Shown here piece after piece: positions 1 through 8,250 of a DNA stretch of 64,000 bases. Positions within the stretch are counted from its first letter, which is position 1. Each line of letters opens with the position of its first letter. Source of the stretch: Planktothrix sp. PCC 11201 (GTDB taxonomy: Bacteria; Cyanobacteriota; Cyanobacteriia; Cyanobacteriales; Microcoleaceae); the NCBI RefSeq assembly GCF_900009135.1, contig NZ_LT797710.1, positions 289,559 through 353,558 of the forward strand, in the 5' to 3' direction. A program made the translations under genes and the position numbers. The notes beneath the pieces are model-generated. The model did no database searches and was not told the origin of the DNA. It was given only the letters and a program-made list of their open reading frames with translations.

Positions 1-53
1 CTGATAACATCTTTTATGATGATTTAGGTGAACGGGTTTTCTGTTTTTATTGA
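1..53 (+). CDS. 3' end of an unidentified protein
   Basis: An open frame enters from the left edge, encodes 16 residues from base 3 (DNIFYDDLGERVFCFY) and stops at TGA 51-53. It reads like a real protein C-terminus and lies 23 bases before the mltG start on the same strand, so the two may be co-transcribed. Too little is present to name a family. Confidence 0.5.
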   Translation, partial: DNIFYDDLGERVFCFY

Positions 54-76
54 AATTTTAATTAGGGGGAAGTAGC

Positions 77-1198
77 TTGGGAATTGCAAACACAAAGCAG
101 AAAAAACCTCAAGATAAACAAACCATGAAACGGTTTTCTAAGGGATTTTTTTACCTTCTAATTCTGCCGATTATTTGGGGATTCTTTGGATGGCAGGGTT
201 GGGCTTGGTGGAGTTGGGCCAGCGCCGCTCCCCAGGGTCAGGAACAGGTTAACTCCTCTGGTAGCAAAGGGAACAGCGTCAAAATCCTGATTCCACCGGG
301 AACTTCCAGTCAGCAAATTGGAGAAGATTTGAAGGCGGCGGGATTAATTCGTTCTGATTTGGCTTGGAGACTGTGGGCGAGGTGGTTAATCTTCCAAAAT
401 CCTCAAGGGGATTTTAAGGCGGGAAGCTATTCCCTGGCTCCTACCCAGTCACTGAGTCAGGTAGCTGCTACCATCTGGAATGGAGAAGTGATGACTCTAA
501 GTTTCACCATTCCTGAAGGATGGTCAATTCAACAGATGGCCGAATATTTTGAGCAACAGGGATTTTTTTCGGCGGAGAAATTTCTGGCGGCGAGTCGTCA
601 AATTCCCCATCAGGATTATCCTTGGCTTCCGCCCAATTTGCCTTTATTAGAAGGCTTTCTATTTCCCGACACCTATCAACTCGAAGCAACGGAAGTTACG
701 CCCCAGGCGGTTATTCGTCAGATGTTAAATCGGTTTAAAGAACAGGCGTTACCCGTTTATCAACAGGCCCAATCTCAACATAATTTGAGTTTAAATGAAT
801 GGGTAATCCTAGCGAGTATTGTGGAAAAAGAAGCGGTTGTTCCTGAAGAAAGAAATCGCATTTCTGGGGTATTTCATAACCGTTTACAAAAAGGAATTCA
901 ACTAGCATCTGATCCAACAGTAGAATATGCTTTGGGGATTCGTCAAACTGTTGAACAACCCCTAACCTTTAAACAAGTTGAAACGCCTTCTCCCTATAAT
1001 ACCTATATTAATGTGGGTTTACCCCCAACGGCGATCGCTAGTCCGGGTTTAGCCAGTTTAAAAGCTACTTTAACCCCGGAAAAAACCGATTATCTGTATT
1101 TTATGGCGCGATACGATGGAACCCATATTTTTAGTCGCACAGAAGCGGAACATCAAGCTGCGATTGCGGAAGTTGAACGCAATCTTTCTTCTCAATAG
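77..1198 (+). CDS. mltG: Endolytic transglycosylase MltG (YceG-like)
   Basis: Membrane-anchored lytic transglycosylase that cuts nascent peptidoglycan glycan strands in the periplasm and so sets their length. A basic N-terminus is followed by one hydrophobic segment at about residues 24-48, then a YceG domain from about 68 to 365. The SIVEKEA motif near residue 250 carries the catalytic Glu, and the following 'ERNRISGVFHNRL' and 'SDPTVEYALG' blocks are typical of the family. The TTG start at 77 is preceded by AGGGGGA at a good distance; the ATG at 125 (MKRFSKGF) has no comparable site, though it would leave the domain intact. A YqeG-type phosphatase gene follows one gene later. Confidence 0.93.
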   Translation: MGIANTKQKKPQDKQTMKRFSKGFFYLLILPIIWGFFGWQGWAWWSWASAAPQGQEQVNSSGSKGNSVKILIPPGTSSQQIGEDLKAAGLIRSDLAWRLWARWLIFQNPQGDFKAGSYSLAPTQSLSQVAATIWNGEVMTLSFTIPEGWSIQQMAEYFEQQGFFSAEKFLAASRQIPHQDYPWLPPNLPLLEGFLFPDTYQLEATEVTPQAVIRQMLNRFKEQALPVYQQAQSQHNLSLNEWVILASIVEKEAVVPEERNRISGVFHNRLQKGIQLASDPTVEYALGIRQTVEQPLTFKQVETPSPYNTYINVGLPPTAIASPGLASLKATLTPEKTDYLYFMARYDGTHIFSRTEAEHQAAIAEVERNLSSQ

Positions 1199-1212
1199 AA
1201 AATAATTGCTTT

Positions 1213-2460
1213 TTGAACCTATATCTACATCTACAACCAGAGAACGTGCGCTTTAGTGATTATTTTTATAGTCTAAAACCCAGTTTTTTAGCAAAAACAA
1301 AAGCTGTGTATTTAGCTATTTTGTTCGGACTATCGAGTCCTTCATCAATGGCTCCTAATTCTCCAATTTTGTTGCCTTATTCGGGGAATTCGGGGATTGA
1401 TTCTCAGGGGACAACTTCCCCAACTTCTCTGATCCCTTGGGGTTGGGACGCAGGGCTAAAAATTCGCCGAGTGGCTGGCTATTATCCAGGTAGTCCTGTG
1501 TACTTCGAGAGTTGTCCCGACGGAGTTGGGGGAAAATGTTACGGGTCAATTCCGAATCGTTCTGGGTTTTATACCCTAGCCTATGGCTCCTTTAGTTACA
1601 AGGATAAAGTGGGGCCAACGGGAAAATTAAGTTGTATTCCCAACGAGGCTGAAAACCCCAACGCCCCGAATGATCGAATTTTAATGGAACCTCACCCTTC
1701 TGAACCTGTCGGTACTCCCCCGGTCAAGGGTCGCTGTCCTTACTTTTTTTACTGGAGAAACAACGGAGGGAGTCCCTCAGCTTATTTGATCAATGACAGT
1801 TCCAGCTTGCCCCAAATTCCCTTTGGTTATGGTAGTTTTTATATTGGACTGCAAGAAAACCTCAAAACCTATGCCGGGACTTATGGCGGGTTAGATCACC
1901 GAAATCGAGTGATGACACCTTTATATGCTTGGGTGCAAGGTGTCCGTTTGAAATTGCGGGCTAAGGTGTGTTTTGCAGATAAAACTCAAGATTTATACCG
2001 GAAAATTAGGGTACACACGGATATGACTTTTTATAGTTTAAAAAGCCGTCGAGGGTTTGGAGTATCTGTTAATTTAATGGATTATGTAATTAATCAAGGC
2101 AAAATATCCACCTTACCTGAGTTATTTCATGAACCGAAAGTAGCCGAATATTCTTTGGCTCAACTTCATGTTAATGGCAAATTATGGAACGTGACACCCC
2201 AGGATTTGAAATTTACTGTTGATCAGTCCTCGAATTGTAATTTGCCTTTAAAAGATTTACCATTTCAGGATGTTTATATTCCCTTTAAAGCAATTTTTGA
2301 ACGGTTAATTGCCGAAGGCAAAATTGATCGCCGTCTGACTGAGGATGCAATTCTTTCTAGTACAATTGTGGTGGGATTGGAACAGTGGGGAAGAAATCGC
2401 TCGGAAGTGGAAATTTCTGATCGCAGTATTCTGATTTCTTTGCCCCCTATTGCTTGGTGA
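1213..2460 (+). CDS. Unknown, probably exported protein
   Basis: 415 codons from a TTG at 1213, 14 bases after mltG. A basic stretch and a hydrophobic run (about residues 28-48, AVYLAILFGLSS) suggest a signal peptide or anchor. The rest is rich in Gly, Pro, Tyr and Ser, with scattered Cys (SCPDGVGGKCYGS, KGRCPYFFYW, SSNCNLP) as in oxidised extracytoplasmic proteins. No catalytic motif is recognised. The start is uncertain because no Shine-Dalgarno sequence precedes the TTG. The reading frame has no obvious defect, so the gene looks intact, but its function is unknown. Confidence 0.65.
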   Translation: MNLYLHLQPENVRFSDYFYSLKPSFLAKTKAVYLAILFGLSSPSSMAPNSPILLPYSGNSGIDSQGTTSPTSLIPWGWDAGLKIRRVAGYYPGSPVYFESCPDGVGGKCYGSIPNRSGFYTLAYGSFSYKDKVGPTGKLSCIPNEAENPNAPNDRILMEPHPSEPVGTPPVKGRCPYFFYWRNNGGSPSAYLINDSSSLPQIPFGYGSFYIGLQENLKTYAGTYGGLDHRNRVMTPLYAWVQGVRLKLRAKVCFADKTQDLYRKIRVHTDMTFYSLKSRRGFGVSVNLMDYVINQGKISTLPELFHEPKVAEYSLAQLHVNGKLWNVTPQDLKFTVDQSSNCNLPLKDLPFQDVYIPFKAIFERLIAEGKIDRRLTEDAILSSTIVVGLEQWGRNRSEVEISDRSILISLPPIAW

Positions 2461-2539
2461 TCCAACAATTTCAGGAAAAAGTTTCTCTATATTGCTCCCT
2501 TTTCCGCTAAAATTAAAGAGCTAAAATTCTACGGTTATT

Positions 2540-3052
2540 ATGTCTTGGGGGAAACTCTTACAGCCTGATTTAGTCCTTGGGGATTGCATTTTGCACTTGA
2601 CACCGGAGTTATTGCAACGGCATCAGATTCAGGGAATGGTACTGGATGTGGATGAAACCTTAGTTCCGATTACAGAAAAGTCGGTTTCTGAGGATCTCAA
2701 AGGTTGGATCGATACCTTCAAACCTGATTTGAGTCTATGGTTGGTGAGTAACAACATTAGTCAAACTCGCATTGGTAGTATTGCTGAAACCTTGAACTTG
2801 CCTTATATTAGCGGCGCGGGTAAACCCTCCCGGCGGAAACTTAAGCGGGCGGTGGAAGCCATGAATTTACCGATAGAACAGGTGGCAATGGTGGGCGATC
2901 GCTTATTTACCGATGTGTTGGCGGGAAACCGTTTGGGAATGTTTACGATTTTGGTGGAACCGATGGTTGATCCAGAAATCATGCCCTCGGTTAATTCTGT
3001 GCGTAATTTTGAGGTATTGATATCTAAGATGTTAGGGGCATCTCTGCACTAA
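2540..3052 (+). CDS. YqeG-family HAD IIIA-type phosphatase
   Basis: 170-residue cytoplasmic phosphatase of the haloacid dehalogenase superfamily. Motif I is VLDVDETLVP at residues 34-43, with D36 as the expected nucleophile and D38 as the general acid. Motif II is the VSNN stretch near residue 69, motif III the Lys in GAGKPSRRK near 94, and motif IV is MVGDRLFTDVLAGN. The length matches YqeG proteins, whose substrate in cyanobacteria is not settled. It starts at ATG 2540 about 80 bases after the preceding gene and is probably transcribed with or just after mltG. Confidence 0.9.
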   Translation: MSWGKLLQPDLVLGDCILHLTPELLQRHQIQGMVLDVDETLVPITEKSVSEDLKGWIDTFKPDLSLWLVSNNISQTRIGSIAETLNLPYISGAGKPSRRKLKRAVEAMNLPIEQVAMVGDRLFTDVLAGNRLGMFTILVEPMVDPEIMPSVNSVRNFEVLISKMLGASLH

Positions 3053-3100
3053 TTGGCACTAATGATTATATAGCAAGCACATAATGTTAAAGAATAACGA

Positions 3101-3307
3101 ATGAAAGAGACAACCCCGGCAGCTATTCTCTGACATAGTTTAACCGAAGGATTAAGACGTCGATGGGCGAACAAACCCTTAAACACATTTGCTGATGCCC
3201 TTGAAGCCTTTCGCACAGCGATTTCCTTTCGATTTGTGGGGTGGCTCCAGGATAATAGGGATGTATTTGCAGCCTACAAAGCAAGTTTAGGCTTGATTTG
3301 GGCTTAA
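3101..3307 (+). pseudogene. C-terminal remnant of a transposase
   Basis: The frame from ATG 3101 reads MKETTPAAIL, hits an in-frame TGA at 3131, then continues HSLTEGLRRRWANKP and later AFRTAISFRFVGWL to a TAA at 3305-3307, ending ASLGLIWA. This ending resembles the C-terminus of large cyanobacterial IS4/IS701-type transposases, where Arg/Trp-rich tails with 'KASLGF/YIWA' recur; that match is from memory. No N-terminal or catalytic DDE part remains and no terminal inverted repeats were seen, so it is a dead fragment filling most of the 3053-3404 gap. Confidence 0.5.
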
Positions 3308-3404
3308 TTTTTGTTTAAGTCCCTGGGAAAAAATAGCCTCGGTCGTTTACGAAATTCTAGGAGGAGGTTGTGTAGTAGGCTGACATAGAATTGATTTAGA
3401 CTTT

Positions 3405-5033
3405 ATGATCAACAACCAGTCGCAATTTTCTGTGGAACATTTTGCAGTCCTGAAATCCAAGTATCAAGCAACTGATTATGAAAACTCATCCATCTCTAGT
3501 CTTTTGTATTTGATCTTGAGAAAAGCAGATTTAGGGATGGATATTAATGAAATAGAATGGAATTGGTTACTAGATAATCAACTATTAGAAACAAAAGAAT
3601 TTAAACATCTAAAAAGCCAGTATAAAGCCGATCAATTTCAAGGTTATTTCCCTGAAAAATCACCATTGTATTCGATTCTCAAAAAATTAGAATCTGAAAC
3701 GGACTTTACCCAGAAAGATATTGATTTTATCAAACAACAAGACTTGTTGGAAACCTTAGCAATTATTGAGGAAAAACAAGCGATAAAACAAGCTGAATTT
3801 TCACAACTTAAATCAAAGTATAAAGCAACAACATACTTAGACTCATCGATTTATAGTCCCCTATATCAAATTCTAAAAACTCTTGATAAAAACGATACTT
3901 TAACCTCTGTAGATAAAAAGTTTTTAGAAGATAATAAACTCAATGAAACCTTAAATATTGTTTTAGAAAAGGAACAAGAAGAACAGTTTAATCAACTAAA
4001 AATCAAATATGAAGCAATCAGTTTTCAGGATAATTCACCCTCTAGTCATTTGTATAAGGTTCTTAAAAAAATTGATGGTAATATGAAGCTAGTTGACCAG
4101 GATATTAACTTTCTCAAAAAACGTAAACTCATTGATACAATTGCGATCGCTGTTGAAAAATATAGTGATCATTTAAAATCTACTATTACCATAGGCGACG
4201 AGTTAAGTCAGGCTGATATTGATTGGCTGAAACAAAATGGGCGTGAAAATATTATTGTTTTGGCTCAAGAAAAACACTTTGCAACTCTCAAGTCTAAATA
4301 TGACGTTTCAGACTATCAAAATCAAGTAGTTTCTGGTGGCTTGTACCCAATTTTACAAAAACTAGAAATAGGAAATCGACTGGAGGAAATCGAGGTAGCT
4401 TGGTTGATAGAAAATAAGCTTTTCTATAATTCATATTATAGTAATTATCTTTTTTATAATACCTATAATATCTATAATAGGAATTATAGCAATAAAATTT
4501 TTATTGCTTACCATACAATTGAAGCAACTTTCTATGAACAAGAGTACCAACGAACAGGAAATCAATGGAAATTGCCTAATGCGAGTAGTCATTGGCGCAA
4601 AGCAAAAGAACCACAAAGAGCACTAGAACTAACAAAAAACCTAGATTTTAATGCTATTAAAGAAAATAAGCTAAAATCAGCTTTATTAACCACAAGAGGT
4701 GGTGCTTTCCGCGATATTCATAAACTAGATCAGGCGGAAACTTGTGCGCGAAAAGCAATTGATTATCAACCCAAGAGTCATCATCCTTATACTTTAATGG
4801 GTGCAATTTGTTATGAGCGAGGTGAATTTCCCGAAGGTGATCATTGGTTTGAAGAAGCCATTAAACGGGGTGCTTTACCTAAAGATCAGGATGCGGAAAT
4901 CAAGCAAATTGTCAAAAATGCCAAGGATGAAAATAAGCGCCTACAAGTTGTAGAGTATCTACTGAAAAAAGATCCTAATCGTTATGCTTGGGCTAAATCT
5001 TATTTGAAAAAACCTAAAAATTTAGGGAAGTAA
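3405..5033 (+). CDS. Tandem-repeat protein with TPR-like C-terminus
   Basis: 542-residue protein of unknown function, apparently cytoplasmic. The N-terminal two thirds hold about five copies and one partial copy of a 55-65-residue unit built on 'F..LKSKY.A..Y...S..S.LY.IL.KL', followed by a predicted 'DI.FL...L.ET.' helix (about residues 10-65, 66-130, 131-194, 195-252, a partial 253-293, and 294-342). Residues 343-370 are a Tyr/Asn-rich stretch translated from an AT-rich 9-base repeat that breaks the last unit. The C-terminal 150 residues contain TPR-like helices (LDQAETCARKAIDYQP, FPEGDHWFEEAIKRGA). The likely role is a protein-interaction scaffold; this is inference from the repeats. A strong hairpin follows the stop. 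Confidence 0.7.
   Translation: MINNQSQFSVEHFAVLKSKYQATDYENSSISSLLYLILRKADLGMDINEIEWNWLLDNQLLETKEFKHLKSQYKADQFQGYFPEKSPLYSILKKLESETDFTQKDIDFIKQQDLLETLAIIEEKQAIKQAEFSQLKSKYKATTYLDSSIYSPLYQILKTLDKNDTLTSVDKKFLEDNKLNETLNIVLEKEQEEQFNQLKIKYEAISFQDNSPSSHLYKVLKKIDGNMKLVDQDINFLKKRKLIDTIAIAVEKYSDHLKSTITIGDELSQADIDWLKQNGRENIIVLAQEKHFATLKSKYDVSDYQNQVVSGGLYPILQKLEIGNRLEEIEVAWLIENKLFYNSYYSNYLFYNTYNIYNRNYSNKIFIAYHTIEATFYEQEYQRTGNQWKLPNASSHWRKAKEPQRALELTKNLDFNAIKENKLKSALLTTRGGAFRDIHKLDQAETCARKAIDYQPKSHHPYTLMGAICYERGEFPEGDHWFEEAIKRGALPKDQDAEIKQIVKNAKDENKRLQVVEYLLKKDPNRYAWAKSYLKKPKNLGK
4423..4500 (+). repeat. In-frame AT-rich 9-base tandem repeat inside a CDS
   Basis: Units of TATAAT plus three bases follow each other in the coding frame (TATAATACC, TATAATATC, TATAATAGG), flanked by inverted versions such as TATTATA and ATTATA. 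They encode Tyr-Asn-X triplets. Because the unit is a multiple of three, copy-number changes keep the frame. Confidence 0.75.
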
Positions 5034-5041
5034 TTGGATCA

Positions 5042-5074
5042 CCCTCATTTCTAGGTATAACCTAGAAATGAGGG
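5042..5074. terminator. Perfect 15-bp hairpin between convergent genes
   Basis: Arms 5042-5056 (CCCTCATTTCTAGGT) and 5060-5074 are exact reverse complements with a 3-base ATA loop. It lies 9 bases after the stop of the repeat-protein gene and 45 bases beyond the end of the opposing Uma2 gene, so it may serve both. No long U-run follows on either strand. Confidence 0.7.
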
Positions 5075-5119
5075 ACAAAATCATATTTTTTGGTGTTGAG
5101 TTCATCGGTGATCCCGTTT

Positions 5120-5662
5120 TTAACTCACCAGTCTTTCAACAGATATCTCAATATCAGGAAAAGCTAAAGGGTTAATATTACCTTGATCAATAATTTGTTG
5201 ACTCAAATAGATGTTATTTTCAGGATCTCTAAATACTATTAATTGCTTTTGGGCTAAATCTAAAACCCAATATTCCTCAATTCTAGCTTGAGCGTAAATT
5301 GATAATTTTAATTCTAAATCTTTTTTTAAACTGCTTTTAGCTACTTCAATAATCCAAAAAATATTCTCAGCATAGGGATGATGATCTTTATAAATTGACT
5401 TAGGTAGTCGGACGATAGCAATATCGGGTTCAGGTTCAGAGTCAGAAAGGGTAATCGGCCCATTAAAACGAACATGAGCCTTACTTGCTAACAAGGTTTG
5501 TAAGTATTGTGTACCTTCCTCAACCGTATAATAATGAGAGGGACTTTCGGGACTCATTTTAATAATTTCACCTGCTAAAAGTTCGACGTTGCGATCGCAC
5601 AAAATCCCAGCATCAATCATGTTATGATAATCTTCCACAGACCATTTTAATAATGTCTTCAT
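5120..5662 (-). CDS. Uma2-family (DUF820) restriction-endonuclease-like protein
   Basis: 180-residue protein of the Uma2 family, which is greatly expanded in cyanobacteria and has a PD-(D/E)XK nuclease fold; its biological role is unknown. Visible family blocks are the N-terminal VEDYHNMIDAGIL, the 'NVELLAGEIIKMSPESPSHY' block, EPEPDIAIVR, and IIEVAKSSLKKDLELK(L)SIYA, which supplies the acidic/Lys active-site-like residues. I place the start at ATG 5662 because AGGAGA lies about 10 bases upstream; an upstream in-frame start at 5698 would add 12 residues without a ribosome site. Confidence 0.88.
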   Translation of the reverse strand: MKTLLKWSVEDYHNMIDAGILCDRNVELLAGEIIKMSPESPSHYYTVEEGTQYLQTLLASKAHVRFNGPITLSDSEPEPDIAIVRLPKSIYKDHHPYAENIFWIIEVAKSSLKKDLELKLSIYAQARIEEYWVLDLAQKQLIVFRDPENNIYLSQQIIDQGNINPLAFPDIEISVERLVS

Positions 5663-5728
5663 TGTCAAATCATCTCCTAATCTTGGGGAGTTGAACAACT
5701 TCTATCCTAGTATAATCAAAAAAAATAA

Positions 5729-5800
<72 letters not shown>

Positions 5801-5868
5801 AAAAAAAATCAAGAACAAAAAACTAACAAATGATAGCTTCCAGTCTTTAATTTTTTGAGTTTTAGAGG

Positions 5869-5950
5869 TGGGCCGAGCTGGATTTGAACCAGCGTAGGCG
5901 TAGCCAGCGGATTTACAGTCCGCCCCCATTAACCGCTCGGGCATCGACCC
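5869..5950 (-). tRNA. tRNA-Tyr(GTA)
   Basis: On the minus strand GGGTCGA pairs with TCGGCCC, the anticodon arm GCGGACTGTAAATCCGC shows anticodon GTA, a long variable arm (GGC...GCC stem) follows, and the T arm is CTGG-TTCAAAT-CCAG. The long variable arm is normal for bacterial tRNA-Tyr. CCA is not encoded: the gene is followed by CCT. Confidence 0.95.
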
Positions 5951-6019
5951 ATTTATTCAACAATTTTATATAGTAGCACAATCTCAGAAAATGTCTAGGG
6001 GTTTGGCAAAAAATTTTTT

Positions 6020-6584
<565 letters not shown>

Positions 6585-6589
6585 TGCTA

Positions 6590-6621
6590 CACAATAAAAG
6601 ACTTCCTGATAGCAGGAAGTC
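6590..6621 (-). terminator. Rho-independent terminator of glgC
   Basis: Read on the minus strand, GACTTCCTG and CAGGAAGTC form a perfect 9-bp stem with a CTAT loop, followed by TTTTATTGT. It begins about 40 bases after the glgC stop codon, where an intrinsic terminator is expected. Confidence 0.9.
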
Positions 6622-6660
6622 CTCTAAATAAATGGATTGGGTTTTGTTTTCACACCAACA

Positions 6661-7950
6661 TTAAATAACGGTATAGTCAGTAATGACCGCATTTTTCAGG
6701 ATCACAATAATACCACTGCGGATATAAAATCCCAAGTCTTCCCGTTCCGCTTCTTGGATATCCTCTTTGTTGATAATTTTGACATGGCGACCAATACGAG
6801 CATTTTTATCAACAATCGCCTTACGAATCACGGTATCAGAACCGATTCCTAGAGGAATTTCACCTTCTTGTAAACCTGAAGAACGTTCTGAGAAGGGTTG
6901 ATAAAAGTCTGAACCCATCAGTAGGGTATCTTCAATTACACAGCCCGCTTCCACCCGGGAACGTAACCCTAAAACCGAATGGTCAATCCGACATTCTTTC
7001 AGGATACAACCCTCAGCAATAATGGATTCAGTAATCCGGCAATCTAGGATTTTCGTGGGGGGTAAGTGACGAGAACGGCTATAAATGGGAGCTTTTTCGT
7101 CATAGAAGCTAAAGTTGGGGTGGGGTTGTTGGGTTAAACCCAAATTGGCATGATAAAACGCTTCAATGGTTCCAATATCTTCCCAATAGTCTTTAAACAA
7201 AAAGGCTTGAACGTTTAAATTCCCCGATGCGTTGGGAATTACTTCTTTCCCGAAATCAGTTTCCTGGGGATTTTCATCTAATAACTTAATCAAGGTGTCT
7301 TTGTTAAAGACATAAATCCCCATGGAAGCAATATAAGGATTTTCTTTAGCTTGTTCAGTAGATAAACCTAACCTGGAGGTATCCACCCGCATTTGTTGGA
7401 GGGCGTCTCCCTTGGGTTTCTCACTGAAACTAATCACCCGTCCAGAGTCATCGAGTTTCATTAGCCCAAAATCCGAGGCCCGTTTTTCGTCAATGGGCAA
7501 TACGGAAAGGGTAATATCCGCCTTGGTGTCTAAATGACGTTGGACAAATTCCCGATAGTCCATGCGGTAGAGATGGTCACCGGATAAAATCAGAAATTGG
7601 TCAACGTCCCATTCCTTCAGCAGCCACAAATACTGACGCACCGCATCCGCCGTACCCTGGAACCAATTCGGGTTTTGGGTGGTCTGTTGGGCGGCTAGGA
7701 CTTCTGCAAAGCTATCATCAAAACCAGAGAAGTTGTAGGCGCGGGCAATATGACGGTTTAAGGATGCTGAGTTAAACTGGGTTAAAACGTAGATTTTGAG
7801 AATTTCTGAGTTAATACAGTTACTAATGGGGATGTCGATTAACCGATATTTCCCGGCGATGGGCACCGCAGGTTTGGCCCGCATTTTGGTTAAAGGATAC
7901 AGGCGGCTTCCCGCACCGCCACCGAGAATGATTGCTAAAACTCGTTTCAC
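6661..7950 (-). CDS. glgC: Glucose-1-phosphate adenylyltransferase
   Basis: ADP-glucose pyrophosphorylase, the regulated first step of glycogen synthesis (glucose-1-phosphate plus ATP gives ADP-glucose). The 429-residue length is normal for cyanobacteria. The N-terminal nucleotidyltransferase domain opens with [20 protein letters not shown] (the pyrophosphorylase signature), followed by the [17 protein letters not shown] block and [11 protein letters not shown]. The C-terminal left-handed beta-helix carries the activator-site Lys near the end. The start is GTG 7950 with GAGAGGT 9 bases upstream. It is transcribed alone, with its own terminator, divergently from the NACHT gene. Confidence 0.98.
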   Translation of the reverse strand: MKRVLAIILGGGAGSRLYPLTKMRAKPAVPIAGKYRLIDIPISNCINSEILKIYVLTQFNSASLNRHIARAYNFSGFDDSFAEVLAAQQTTQNPNWFQGTADAVRQYLWLLKEWDVDQFLILSGDHLYRMDYREFVQRHLDTKADITLSVLPIDEKRASDFGLMKLDDSGRVISFSEKPKGDALQQMRVDTSRLGLSTEQAKENPYIASMGIYVFNKDTLIKLLDENPQETDFGKEVIPNASGNLNVQAFLFKDYWEDIGTIEAFYHANLGLTQQPHPNFSFYDEKAPIYSRSRHLPPTKILDCRITESIIAEGCILKECRIDHSVLGLRSRVEAGCVIEDTLLMGSDFYQPFSERSSGLQEGEIPLGIGSDTVIRKAIVDKNARIGRHVKIINKEDIQEAEREDLGFYIRSGIIVILKNAVITDYTVI

Positions 7951-8250
7951 AAAAAATTACCTCTCAACTGCCAATAGTCTTCCCAAGTCCAGTGTCCGAC
8001 TGTACGGTACTCTTGACAAGGGGGGAGAGCCAAAACCAACCTTAAGTTTGGGTTTGGGTTAAGTTAAGAGGAAGGGAAATGGCCAAAGAATTGTTAAACG
8101 GTTATTGAATTTTAAGGGTTGAAAATTTTCTAGCGGTTTAGAAGTTGATAATTCTTTATATTTTTTTACCGGATTTATCGGGGATTGTTTTGTTAACTTC
8201 AGGTTATACGAGAATAAACACGATCAATTTTGATTAAAGATAGAGGATTT
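7951..8250. other. Intergenic region between divergent glgC and NACHT gene
   Basis: 300 bases without a supported gene. It must contain promoters for both flanking genes. A TTGACA hexamer occurs near 8014, but no well-spaced -10 partner stands out on the plus strand. G/T-rich direct repeats (TTTGGGTTTGGG) sit around 8047-8058. Nothing else is recognised. Confidence 0.4.
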
